From JBMOLC01 sp049324215 (GTDB lineage: Bacteria > Patescibacteriota > Microgenomatia > UBA8517): 20,242 bases of DNA. The notes beneath the pieces were generated by a model. That model searched no databases and was not told the DNA's origin. It was given only the letters and a program-made list of their open reading frames with translations. The stretch's first letter is position 1, and every line of letters begins with the position of its first letter. Below, piece by piece: positions 7,411 to 13,803 of the stretch. Position numbers and translations under genes: made by a program. The stretch covers positions 1 to 20,242 of the forward strand of contig JBMOLC010000007.1 in the NCBI GenBank assembly GCA_049324215.1. The letters run 5' to 3'.

Positions 7411-7548
7411 ATGGCAAAAACAACCTCCAAAAAAGTAAGAAAAGTCAAACCCTTTAACATCAGAGAGTTCATTAAATTAGCTAAGGAATTAAGGACTGCC
7501 GTTAAGAAGGAAGAGAAAAAGTATGGACCCCTCGTATCAACTCCCTAG
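7411..7548 (+). CDS. Small basic protein, candidate antitoxin upstream of PIN toxin
   Basis: 45 residues, very rich in Lys and Arg (MAKTTSKKVRKVKPFNIREF, then a helix KLAKELRTAVKKEEKKYG). I recognise no family. The frame is open upstream, but that part lies over the end of groEL; the ATG at 7411 directly follows an extended -10 box and is the natural start. It overlaps the PIN-domain gene by 26 bases in another frame, the gene order and coupling typical of type II antitoxin-toxin pairs. It is shorter and more basic than known VapB types, with no recognisable ribbon-helix-helix or AbrB motif. The antitoxin role is inferred only from position. Alternatively it is a small nucleic-acid-binding protein. 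Confidence 0.55.
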   Translation: MAKTTSKKVRKVKPFNIREFIKLAKELRTAVKKEEKKYGPLVSTP

Positions 7549-8047
7549 CTTTTTGTGCAACTCTGACCTTCTAGTTGATACCAATTTTTTTATCGACTCC
7601 TTTAATAATCCAGAAAATTTTGCGCTATTCATCTCTACCCTTAAACAAAATGGGGTCGAAATTGTTAGCACTCACTTTGTTAAGTACGAATTTTTAAGGT
7701 CTAAGACGATTGATGTTGTTAAGAGGAAAGAAAATTTTTTCAATAAATTGACTGGTACAGTTCTCCCTTTTGATATGGATACAGAGAAACAAATGGTAGA
7801 TTTGATCGAGGAGTATAAGCAATATATGGAGGGAGTTTCTATTGTCGACTTAGTATTAGGATGTCTTTTAAGACGGTATAAAAGTAGGCTGTACTTGCTT
7901 ACTAGAGACCACGGAGATTTCCCAACAACCATTTTTGACAGAAAACGTATTTTTAATATAAACGGTATTAGGGACATTAAAACCTACGCAGTTTATTCCT
8001 ACGGAACAAGCAGCGAAGAGTCTAGAGAAGAGGTTGGTTTTGAATGA
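7523..8047 (+). CDS. PIN-domain ribonuclease, candidate VapC-like toxin
   Basis: 174 residues. The PIN active-site acidic set can be placed: D19 in LLVDTNFFID, E56 in FVKYEFLRSK, D109 in SIVDLVLGCLL and D129 in LLTRDHGDFP, with the usual spacing. PIN nucleases are metal-dependent RNases, and VapC toxins of this fold cut tRNA or rRNA. The gene overlaps a 45-residue basic protein gene by 26 bases, and a purine-rich AAGGAAG lies upstream of the ATG. Its base composition is AT-richer than groEL and the glycan genes, with more TTA and ATA codons, hinting at transfer. It could instead be a housekeeping PIN RNase; the target is unknown. Confidence 0.72.
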   Translation: MDPSYQLPSFLCNSDLLVDTNFFIDSFNNPENFALFISTLKQNGVEIVSTHFVKYEFLRSKTIDVVKRKENFFNKLTGTVLPFDMDTEKQMVDLIEEYKQYMEGVSIVDLVLGCLLRRYKSRLYLLTRDHGDFPTTIFDRKRIFNINGIRDIKTYAVYSYGTSSEESREEVGFE

Positions 8048-8065
8048 AATTCCATTTTAAAAGCC
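8036..8065. repeat. Imperfect inverted repeat over the PIN gene stop codon
   Basis: GGTTTT-G-AATG (8036-8046) faces CATT-TT-AAAA-G-CC (8053-8065), giving stems of four, four and two pairs with small bulges around a six-base loop. No T tract follows, so it is not a convincing terminator; it could be an operator or mRNA-stabilising hairpin. Confidence 0.25.
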
Positions 8066-8080
8066 TGGAGTGTTATCCTC

Positions 8081-8089
8081 TGGTATAAT
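8081..8089 (+). promoter_or_regulatory. Extended -10 promoter of the Gre-like gene
   Basis: TGG followed by a perfect TATAAT (8084-8089) is an extended -10 element. The ATG at 8098 is only eight bases further, so the mRNA would begin at or next to the start codon. Confidence 0.62.
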
Positions 8090-8097
8090 TTTTCCAC

Positions 8098-8517
8098 ATG
8101 CGCTCCAGACTGAGCAATCTTCTGAATATTGTCAATAATGAGCTTAAGAAGGCTAGTAAGAATTATGAACTGGCGGGAAAAGCGGCTCAAGAGATTACTG
8201 TTTCGGCTGCTGCCTCTCCGTCTCAATCGGGGGATAGGTTTCATGCCCAAGGTGCAGTAGAGTTGGCAAGGCAAAGATTGGAAACGGTCAGAAATCTAAA
8301 GAATGAAATAGAGTCGGCCGTTGGAGAAGAAGCCCCTCAGCTAATTAGTCCGCCTTGTTTTGTGGACCTTGGCGGTGAGGAGATCTATCTTGTTGGCAAC
8401 CCGATTATTACGAGTGGGATTAAATTTGTTTCTTCCGAATCTACTCTTGGGCAAAGTTTGGTGGGCAAAGAGGCCGGCGATATCGTAAACGGAAAAAAGA
8501 TAAAGGAAATAAGTTAG
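8098..8517 (+). CDS. GreA/GreB-like protein (coiled coil plus FKBP-like C-terminal domain)
   Basis: 139 residues, slightly shorter than GreA (about 158). Residues about 1-34 and 46-75 are helical and could form the antiparallel coiled coil; the C-terminal half (about 85-138) ends GIKFVSSESTLGQSLVGKEA then GDIV, closely resembling the GreA segment with ISVSSPIGRALIGK and VGD. Gre factors enter the RNA polymerase secondary channel to rescue backtracked complexes. The usual two acidic tip residues are not clear: around the turn only D46 is evident, so cleavage activity is doubtful and a regulatory Gre-fold role (as in Gfh-type proteins) is possible. An extended -10 lies eight bases before the start. 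Its stop is two bases before the next gene. Confidence 0.6.
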   Translation: MRSRLSNLLNIVNNELKKASKNYELAGKAAQEITVSAAASPSQSGDRFHAQGAVELARQRLETVRNLKNEIESAVGEEAPQLISPPCFVDLGGEEIYLVGNPIITSGIKFVSSESTLGQSLVGKEAGDIVNGKKIKEIS

Positions 8518-8519
8518 AT

Positions 8520-9005
8520 GTGGAGAAAGGCGAGGAGTTTCTCCTTAAAGACAAAAAGGTTCTTCTGGCAATGAAGAAGAGGGGATTCGGAGAAGGTCTC
8601 TGGAATGGTGTAGGCGGAAAGGTAAAGGATGGAGAGGGGGTCCTATCCGCAGCCAAGAGAGAGGCACTTGAAGAAATTGGGGTTTCTATAGTTAGCGCCA
8701 GCCAAAAAGCCTTAATCCACTTTTATTTTCCTGACGACCCCAAAAAGAAAGACTGGAACCAGGATGTACATGTATTTTTGGTAAATAGATGGCGGGGGAT
8801 GCCCAAGGAAACTGAGGAAATGAGACCGCGTTGGTTTGACTATGCAAAGCTTCCTTTTAGGAAAATGTGGACCGACGATGTCTATTGGTTGCTTCTTGTT
8901 CTTTCTGGTAAAAAGATAGAAGCCTGGTTTGCTTTTGATGATAACAATCAGGTTATTGGCGTAAAGGTTAAAAATGTGGGAAAAGGGAGAAAAGTACCTA
9001 AGTAA
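8520..9005 (+). CDS. Nudix hydrolase, MTH1 (8-oxo-dGTP diphosphatase)-like
   Basis: 161 residues from a GTG. It closely follows human MTH1: VLLAMKKRGFGEGLWNGVGG, Nudix box from G33 with E39, R47, E48, E51, E52 and G54, and then MRPRWFDYAKLPFRKMWTDD, where W117, D119 and D120 fall at the same positions as the base-recognition residues of MTH1. The role would be to hydrolyse oxidised purine dNTPs before they enter DNA. The N-terminus is about four residues shorter than MTH1 and the first strand is poorly hydrophobic; no earlier start exists in frame, so GTG at 8520 is the only choice. AAAGGA lies about 12 bases upstream. It follows the Gre-like gene by two bases and overlaps the glycosylase gene by 32. 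Confidence 0.87.
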   Translation: MEKGEEFLLKDKKVLLAMKKRGFGEGLWNGVGGKVKDGEGVLSAAKREALEEIGVSIVSASQKALIHFYFPDDPKKKDWNQDVHVFLVNRWRGMPKETEEMRPRWFDYAKLPFRKMWTDDVYWLLLVLSGKKIEAWFAFDDNNQVIGVKVKNVGKGRKVPK

Positions 9006-9561
9006 GGACAAATATATCGGCCCCTTAATCAAAAAATACGGGCCGTGTAAAATTAGACCCAGTAAGAAAAAGGACTATTTTCTAGATTTGGTTGATGCAA
9101 TTGTTTCTCAACAACTTTCCGGAAAAGTAGCAAAAACGATTTTTCAAAGGGTTAAGTTGGGACTAAAAGAGGTAACACCAAAAAACATTCTCAAAACACC
9201 TGACTCCAAATTTAGAAAGTGGGGACTTTCCAGGCAAAAAATAAGCTACGTAAAAGACTTGGCGGATAAAGTTCTTAAAAAAGAGGTAAAAATAGACAAG
9301 CTTGATAAACTTCCGGATGAGGAGGTTGCCAGAGAGTTAATTTTAGTTAAAGGGATAGGTAGGTGGACGGCAGAGATGTTTCTGATGTTCAGCCTAGCTA
9401 GGCCCGACGTTTTTCCGATCGACGATTTGGGTATACAAAAGGGGATAACTAAACTGCTCAAAAGAAGGGTTTCGTCCCAGAAAATAGGGAAATTTGCAGA
9501 GAGATGGAAACCCTACCGATCCCTGGCCGCGTGGTATATTTGGGAGATAGTCGATAATTAG
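8974..9561 (+). CDS. DNA-3-methyladenine glycosylase II-like (AlkA/HhH-GPD family)
   Basis: 195 residues, the size of a minimal AlkA-type glycosylase without the extra N-terminal domain. Residues 41-58 (DAIVSQQLSGKVAKTIFQR) match the conserved IxxQQLS motif; the helix-hairpin-helix is at about 122-140 (LILVKGIGRWTAEMFLMF), and the catalytic Asp is D151 in VFPIDDLGIQKG. It removes alkylated bases by cleaving the glycosidic bond. There is no Cys cluster, so it is not a [4Fe-4S] EndoIII-type enzyme. AAAGG lies about seven bases before the ATG. It overlaps the MTH1-like gene by 32 bases, linking nucleotide-pool cleaning to base excision in one transcript. Confidence 0.88.
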   Translation: MWEKGEKYLSKDKYIGPLIKKYGPCKIRPSKKKDYFLDLVDAIVSQQLSGKVAKTIFQRVKLGLKEVTPKNILKTPDSKFRKWGLSRQKISYVKDLADKVLKKEVKIDKLDKLPDEEVARELILVKGIGRWTAEMFLMFSLARPDVFPIDDLGIQKGITKLLKRRVSSQKIGKFAERWKPYRSLAAWYIWEIVDN

Positions 9562-9572
9562 GAGTTTTCCTG

Positions 9573-9578
9573 TAAACT
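9573..9578 (+). promoter_or_regulatory. Possible -10 box (TAAACT) for the second Nudix gene
   Basis: TAAACT ends seven bases before the ATG at 9586, in the 24-base gap after the glycosylase gene. The same hexamer is used at a similar distance before the PEGA/SH3b gene. No clear -35 is seen, so readthrough from upstream remains possible. Confidence 0.3.
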
Positions 9579-9585
9579 TGCCCAA

Positions 9586-10032
9586 ATGACCAAAGTCGGG
9601 GCCCGCGAAGTCAGAACTCCTGCTGAGGCACAGGGTGTAATGTTTCTTGTTTATAAAAATGGCCGATTTTTGGTTGAGGAAGTTACCCGAGAAGCATCAG
9701 GATTTTACGGACACGTCAGGATTCCTGGTGGGAAGATTGAACAAGGTGAAACGGCAGAAGAGGCAATGAAAAGAGAAGTCAGAGAGGAGCTGGGAATTGA
9801 CGTCAAGTCTTTTGTGTTTTTAGATACCTTTGAGGATGTAACATTAAGTAACAATTATTATGTTTTCCACGCCTTTCTCGTCTTGGAGTATGAAGGAGAA
9901 CTCAAAAATCAGGAGCCCGAAAAGAGTAATGTTTATTGGGTTCCGGTACACGAAGCTTGGGACGCACTGAAACTCGCTTCCAGCAGGTGTCTTCTCTGCC
10001 TTTCAGAAAAAATTATAGCTTCGGAAGGATAG
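9586..10032 (+). CDS. Nudix hydrolase
   Basis: 148 residues with a complete Nudix box: G49, E55, R63, E64, E67, E68, G70 (pattern GX5EX7REUXEEXGU), preceded by HVRIPGGK. The rest gives no specific substrate signature; the C-terminal part (YWVPVHEAWDALKLASSRCL) resembles general NTP or NDP-sugar pyrophosphatases. It is the last plus-strand gene of the repair-type group. Its end overlaps the M23 peptidase gene by 20 bases on the other strand. There is no Shine-Dalgarno; a TAAACT box seven bases upstream suggests a leaderless start, or it is read through from the glycosylase gene. Confidence 0.85.
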   Translation: MTKVGAREVRTPAEAQGVMFLVYKNGRFLVEEVTREASGFYGHVRIPGGKIEQGETAEEAMKREVREELGIDVKSFVFLDTFEDVTLSNNYYVFHAFLVLEYEGELKNQEPEKSNVYWVPVHEAWDALKLASSRCLLCLSEKIIASEG

Positions 10033-10681
10033 AATAAGGGTTAACTGGAATTCCGTTTTTGTAAACTTCGAGGTGTAAGTGGTCTCCAGAGGCGCGGCCG
10101 GTTGCACCCATTTCACCGATTACCGTATTGGTTGTAACCTCCTGACCCTCGGAAACATTGATCTGGGAAAGATGGGCGTAGAGGGAAGAAAGCCCGTCGC
10201 CGTGCTTAACAATAATTGCGTTGCCATAGGCGTATTTGGAAAGTGAGACTCCCTCAACTCTGCCGTCTTTGATGGGGTAAATCGCATCACCCATTACTCC
10301 GTCCAGGTCAAGACCGGGGTGGAAAAGTTTGTATCCTTGGGTAACCTTCACTTCGGCGACAGGATATCTGACTACCCTTTTAGTGGTTAAAGGAACGCTG
10401 GTTTCTTCGATAACCACATCTGGGGTTTCCACGCTGGCGAGTGAATTATTGGGGAGAAAAGTGCTGACCAGGAGCATTAGAGCCAGGTTTCCACCCAAGA
10501 TTTTCCTGATGCTTTTGTGGGCAAAGATGTGTCTAAAGAATCTGGAAACCTTGTGTCCCTTCTTGACATTCTTGATATCGGCAAGCTCCGGAAAGATAGG
10601 CTCTGCAAATAATGGTCCCCGCCTTTTGGCGACAGCGATGTGAAGGCGGTACTTAATAAAATTTAGAGTCAGCTTTGTCAT
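10013..10681 (-). CDS. M23 family metallopeptidase (LytM/lysostaphin-like endopeptidase)
   Basis: 222 residues from the ATG at 10681. A basic, cytoplasmic N-terminal stretch (about 1-60) precedes one hydrophobic segment (61-82, LALMLLVSTFLPNNSLAS) that may be an anchor or a late signal peptide. The catalytic domain (about 105-222) has H121-PGL-D125, YAHLS with H170, and GDHLHLEV with H201 and H203, so the zinc ligands (H121, D125, H203) and catalytic His residues are all there. Such enzymes cut peptidoglycan cross-bridges outside the membrane. A further in-frame ATG at 10723 exists, but it would place a terminator hairpin inside the coding region, so 10681 is preferred. No Shine-Dalgarno is visible, and two intrinsic terminators lie just upstream. 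Confidence 0.9.
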   Translation of the reverse strand: MTKLTLNFIKYRLHIAVAKRRGPLFAEPIFPELADIKNVKKGHKVSRFFRHIFAHKSIRKILGGNLALMLLVSTFLPNNSLASVETPDVVIEETSVPLTTKRVVRYPVAEVKVTQGYKLFHPGLDLDGVMGDAIYPIKDGRVEGVSLSKYAYGNAIIVKHGDGLSSLYAHLSQINVSEGQEVTTNTVIGEMGATGRASGDHLHLEVYKNGIPVNPYSILPKL

Positions 10682-10694
10682 ATTGGGCAGACGC

Positions 10695-10720
10695 AAAAAC
10701 CCAGAGCAGTAAGCTCTGGG
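10695..10720 (-). terminator. Intrinsic terminator 2 upstream of the M23 gene
   Basis: On the minus strand an 8-bp perfect stem (CCCAGAGC / GCTCTGGG) with a five-base loop is followed by five T. It lies only 14 bases before the M23 start codon. Confidence 0.8.
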
Positions 10721-10728
10721 CATGCAAC

Positions 10729-10752
10729 AAAAAATCTCGCACGAGGCGAGAT
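10729..10752 (-). terminator. Intrinsic terminator 1 downstream of tRNA-Cys
   Basis: On the minus strand a 7-bp perfect stem (ATCTCGC / GCGAGAT) with a five-base loop runs straight into a tract of T (six counting the stem-closing T). It is placed to end the tRNA-Cys transcript about 48 bases after the tRNA. Confidence 0.8.
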
Positions 10753-10762
10753 TGATATCGCA

Positions 10763-10791
10763 ATTATAGCTTGTGAAATCCCAAAAAGCAA
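10763..10791 (-). promoter_or_regulatory. Possible promoter between tRNA-Cys and the terminators
   Basis: On the minus strand TTGCTT (10786-10791) and TATAAT (10763-10768) are 17 bases apart. Transcription would start near 10756 and meet terminator 1 almost at once. It may be the promoter of the M23 gene with an attenuated leader, or chance. Confidence 0.4.
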
Positions 10792-10799
10792 ATTTTTAG

Positions 10800-10870
10800 A
10801 GACCGCGTCGGGATTCGGACCCGAGTAAACTGTTTTGCAGACAGTTCGCTAGCCACTCGCGCACGCGGTC
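10800..10870 (-). tRNA. tRNA-Cys (anticodon GCA)
   Basis: A full cloverleaf reads on the minus strand: acceptor GACCGCG paired with CGCGGTC (7 of 7), a 3-bp D stem with GTGG in the loop, anticodon stem ACTGT/ACAGT around CTGCAAA (anticodon GCA), a four-base variable loop, and T stem TCGGG/CCCGA. The discriminator is U73, as expected for tRNA-Cys. CCA is not encoded. The T loop reads TCCGAAT: position 55 is C rather than the near-universal U. Two terminators follow. Confidence 0.95.
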
Positions 10871-10878
10871 ACACAGGT

Positions 10879-10907
10879 ATTTTAACTTATTGGCCTTCTA
10901 AATACAA
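10879..10907 (-). promoter_or_regulatory. Promoter of tRNA-Cys
   Basis: On the minus strand TTGTAT (10902-10907) and TAAAAT (10879-10884) are 17 bases apart; the -10 ends eight bases before the first tRNA base, so the primary transcript would have almost no 5' extension. Confidence 0.5.
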
Positions 10908-10938
10908 AAACCCCTCGCCCTCCCTTCAAGTTTTTCTG

Positions 10939-10967
10939 TTGTCAAAGATTGGCTCTTTTGTTAAACT
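10939..10967 (+). promoter_or_regulatory. Promoter of the PEGA/SH3b gene
   Basis: TTGTCA (10939-10944), a 17-base spacer, then TAAACT (10962-10967). The ATG at 10979 is 11 bases further, giving a leader of about five bases with no Shine-Dalgarno. This decides the start against the upstream in-frame TTG at 10949, which lies inside the promoter. Confidence 0.65.
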
Positions 10968-10978
10968 TCATCCACTTT

Positions 10979-11815
10979 ATGAATAAGGTCAGAACCGTTC
11001 TTCTAATAATTCTCGGAATTGGAGTCCTTATTGGCCTGGTCTTTTTTCTTCTGGGTTATTTTCAGCCGAAGGGAGCCGGCCTAACCATCGAAGCAAATCC
11101 CTTAGCTTCGGTTTACATTGACGGTGAACAGGTTGGTCGAACCCCTTTTGAAACCACCAGAAATCCCGGGGAGATTACGGTTAAGTTAGTGCCAGAAGCA
11201 AATGGGACTCCCCTTGCACCCTTCGAAACGCGGCTAACTTTGGTTTCGGGAATTAAAACCATTCTGCGAAGAGATTTAGGGGAGACCGAAGAGGCCTCAG
11301 CCGGAGAGACCATTTCTTTCGAGAAGGTGGGGGGGAAGGAAGCAAGTATTGCCATTGTCTCGGTTCCTGATGCGGCTCAGATATCAATCGACGGGGCAAT
11401 TCGGGCTTTTGCTCCCTATAAAACCTCTTCGCTGGTAGCCGGCGAACACCAAATAGTTGTCTCGGCTCCCCGCTATAAAGACAGGGCTTTTGCGATAAGG
11501 ACGTTAGCCGGATATAAACTCACGGCTGTTGTCAAACTGGCAGAGACCGGCGAGGAAGTCAAAGAAGAACAACCGCAGGAGGAAAAGCAAACCCTGGTCG
11601 AGATTTTGCCGACGCCGACGGGTTTTTTGCGGGTCAGGGATAAAGCGGGGACGACAGGGGTCGAGGTCGGACAAGTCAAACCCGGCCAAAGGTTTGTCTT
11701 CTTGGAGGAAGACGAAACGACTGGTTGGTACAAGATTGAGTACGAAAAAGGCAAAGAAGGTTGGGTTTCAAACCAGTACGCAAAGAAGGTTGAGGGAACG
11801 CTTACAGCGCCTTAG
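10979..11815 (+). CDS. Membrane-anchored protein with two PEGA domains and an SH3b domain
   Basis: 278 residues. One transmembrane helix at about 6-26 anchors the protein with the rest outside. The first PEGA-like domain covers about 34-100 (ANPLASVYIDGEQVGRTPFE), the second about 122-190 (SVPDAAQISIDGAIRAFAPY then LVAGEHQIVVSAPRY). A charged linker with EEVKEEQPQEEKQ follows, then a bacterial SH3 domain at about 214-272 (GFLRVRDKAGTTGVEVGQV, GWYKIEY, KEGWVSNQYAKKV). PEGA and SH3b modules are found in surface and cell-wall-binding proteins, so an envelope role is inferred. The start codon follows directly from the promoter. Its stop interlocks with that of the UbiA-family gene: the two convergent genes overlap by four bases. 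Confidence 0.85.
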   Translation: MNKVRTVLLIILGIGVLIGLVFFLLGYFQPKGAGLTIEANPLASVYIDGEQVGRTPFETTRNPGEITVKLVPEANGTPLAPFETRLTLVSGIKTILRRDLGETEEASAGETISFEKVGGKEASIAIVSVPDAAQISIDGAIRAFAPYKTSSLVAGEHQIVVSAPRYKDRAFAIRTLAGYKLTAVVKLAETGEEVKEEQPQEEKQTLVEILPTPTGFLRVRDKAGTTGVEVGQVKPGQRFVFLEEDETTGWYKIEYEKGKEGWVSNQYAKKVEGTLTAP

Positions 11816-12762
11816 ATGGTAGCTATTCCCCCATATAAAATCCAGACGACGAGGCCTATCCAGAGAACAACAGAACTTATCAGGGAGACGTCGGTCAGAA
11901 GAAGTTTTTCTGGGGCCTCGGCTCTGCCTTCGAAAATCAGGCTTTCGTAACGCATGATTCCAAAGATGGTCACCGGGATGGTAATCATCAGGAGTTTATT
12001 GATGGTTGTTGTTCTGGAGAGTTCCGCCAAGAAAAGCCAGATTGGGAGTGTAGCTCGGGGTGATTCGAAAAAAGTGAAAAGGGCCCAACTCATCCAAGCC
12101 GCATTTCCGAACATGGTGACGTAAGAATTTAGAAGCTCTCTTTTATAGTGGGTCAAGCTTTCGCGGGTAACGCCAGCTTGGGGTAGGAGGTTGAGTTCAC
12201 CCCGCCTTTTACCTGCTGCCAAAAAGAGGGCAACCGAGATGACGCAGAGAAGGAACCAGACCGAGAGGTGAGCATCGATGACAAAGGCGCCGGCATAGAC
12301 GCGAATGATAAAACCGGCGGCAATCACCAAAATGTCGACGATGACTATCTTTTTGAGGCCCAAACTGTAAAGAACCTGTAAGGCTAGGTACCCCAGGACC
12401 ATGAAGAAAAAAAGCTGGTTTTGCTCTTTGGCCAAGGCGAGTGCAGCTAGGGCAGACACGAGTGCGGCCAAGAGTGCAGTGGGAACCGTGAGTTTTCCAG
12501 CCGCAATCGGTCTCAATTTCTTGATGGGATGGAGTCGATCGAGTTTGGCGTCCAAAACGTCGTTAAAGATATAGGTTGCGCTGGTGGCTAAGTTGAATGC
12601 GATGAAGGCCCAGATGACTTTGGTGAAAAGTTCTTTGTCGTAGAGGCTGCCGCTAAAAATGATGGCGGCGAAAAGCGCTAAGTTTTTTATCCAGTGGATG
12701 GGGCGGGCTATCTTGACGATAGATTCGGCTACTTCGATAGTTTTGGTCGGTAGGTCAGCCAT
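11812..12762 (-). CDS. UbiA family prenyltransferase, decaprenyl-phosphate phosphoribosyltransferase-like
   Basis: 316 residues with about eight or nine membrane helices. RPIHWIKN near the N-terminus and the first Asp-rich motif N67-D68-xx-D71-xxx-D75 followed by RLHPIKKLRPIAAG match phosphoribose transferases of the UbiA superfamily (the mycobacterial Rv3806c type), rather than quinone prenyltransferases. The second motif region is DILVIAAGFIIRVYAG. Such enzymes transfer phosphoribose from PRPP to polyprenyl phosphate, making a lipid-linked pentose donor. The ATG at 12762 overlaps the preceding PNPT-superfamily gene by 34 bases; the reading frame extends further upstream only as its shadow. 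It is the last gene of a five-gene membrane operon. No epimerase for arabinose formation (DprE1/DprE2 type) is in the window. Confidence 0.82.
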   Translation of the reverse strand: MADLPTKTIEVAESIVKIARPIHWIKNLALFAAIIFSGSLYDKELFTKVIWAFIAFNLATSATYIFNDVLDAKLDRLHPIKKLRPIAAGKLTVPTALLAALVSALAALALAKEQNQLFFFMVLGYLALQVLYSLGLKKIVIVDILVIAAGFIIRVYAGAFVIDAHLSVWFLLCVISVALFLAAGKRRGELNLLPQAGVTRESLTHYKRELLNSYVTMFGNAAWMSWALFTFFESPRATLPIWLFLAELSRTTTINKLLMITIPVTIFGIMRYESLIFEGRAEAPEKLLLTDVSLISSVVLWIGLVVWILYGGIATI

Positions 12763-13799
12763 AATAAAATACCCCCCAGGAGAATGGCTATCCCGACCAT
12801 TGTATATAACTTTGAGGCTGCGTTCAAATTCAGAGCCAACACCCCCAAAAGCCCGGTAATGAGCCAATAAAAAACCGCAACCCTTCTTTTCCCCCAGCCG
12901 GCTCCGAGGAGTCGGTGGTGCAGATGCCCTTTATCTCCCCAGACCGGAGACTTTCCCGCCAAGATTCGTCTGACAATGGTATAGCCGGTATCGATAACTG
13001 GGACCCCAAGAACGACCATTAGAGTTCCAACCTTGGTGGTTGAGAGTATCGAAAGGACTGCCAAGAGATACCCGGCCAGAGTTGAGCCTCCATACCCGGG
13101 CATGATTTTTTGCGGATAGAAATTCCAGGGCAAAAATCCCAAGTAGCTTCCAGCCAAAATTGCTGTCAGAATTATCACCGGCCATTGGGTAATATCCGCC
13201 GAGAATTTCAGCGACAGAGCGGCAATGGTGGTAGCAGCGAGGCTAACTACACCCGGCAGTTGTCCGTCGACCCCCTTGGCACCCATATTGAGCATGTTCA
13301 TCACGAAAACAATCCAGACCAAGGCAAAGGTATCCGAGAGAACCCAGATGCTCCTCTCCTCCCCAAGAAAGAAAAAATTGATTTGCGGCTGCGATAAATC
13401 TATGGTTCCGTCTAAGGGGTTGGAGATAAAAGAAATGCCGATCCCGGCGATAATCGGGAGAGAGGCGGCGATAAATCCACCCAAAAGCCGCAAATAGGGG
13501 TTGAGGTTGTATTTATCGTCGAGCGTTCCCATGATGGTGAGTACCAAAGCTCCAGCGAGGATTCCCCGCAGGTGTTTGTCGAAAGGCAAGAAAATTAGCG
13601 AGGTAGCTAGGATTGCCAAAGAAAGCGAGAGGGAAGCTCTGGGAACAGGATAGGTATGGATGACCTTTTCGTGTTTGTGTTTGGCTGGGTCATCGATAAT
13701 TCCAAATTTCTGCGCAAATTTTATGGCCAAGGGGGTAAACAGAAAGGAAATGAGGAGGGCGACGGCTGCCGGTTGCCAAAAAAGTTCGGTAAAACCCAT
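12729..13799 (-). CDS. PNPT-superfamily glycosyl-1-phosphate transferase (MraY/WecA-like), divergent
   Basis: 356 residues with about ten membrane helices. Family marks are the acidic pair GTLDDKYNLNPYLRLLGG (D94, D95), NMLNMGAKGVDGQLPG (about 168-183) and the cytoplasmic HIHH-type motif KGHLHHRLLG (about 290-299), which favours the WecA-like branch over MraY. These enzymes attach a sugar-1-phosphate to polyprenyl phosphate on the inner face of the membrane. Two motifs differ from the norm: NxxNxxDGxDG has a one-residue insertion and loses its first Asp, and the MGDxGS motif reads IMPGYGGS, losing the Asp that binds catalytic metal in MraY. Chemistry and substrate are therefore uncertain. It starts four bases after the small membrane protein gene and overlaps the UbiA-family gene by 34. 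Confidence 0.85.
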   Translation of the reverse strand: MGFTELFWQPAAVALLISFLFTPLAIKFAQKFGIIDDPAKHKHEKVIHTYPVPRASLSLSLAILATSLIFLPFDKHLRGILAGALVLTIMGTLDDKYNLNPYLRLLGGFIAASLPIIAGIGISFISNPLDGTIDLSQPQINFFFLGEERSIWVLSDTFALVWIVFVMNMLNMGAKGVDGQLPGVVSLAATTIAALSLKFSADITQWPVIILTAILAGSYLGFLPWNFYPQKIMPGYGGSTLAGYLLAVLSILSTTKVGTLMVVLGVPVIDTGYTIVRRILAGKSPVWGDKGHLHHRLLGAGWGKRRVAVFYWLITGLLGVLALNLNAASKLYTMVGIAILLGGILLWLTYRPKLSK

Positions 13800-13803
13800 C
13801 TGG

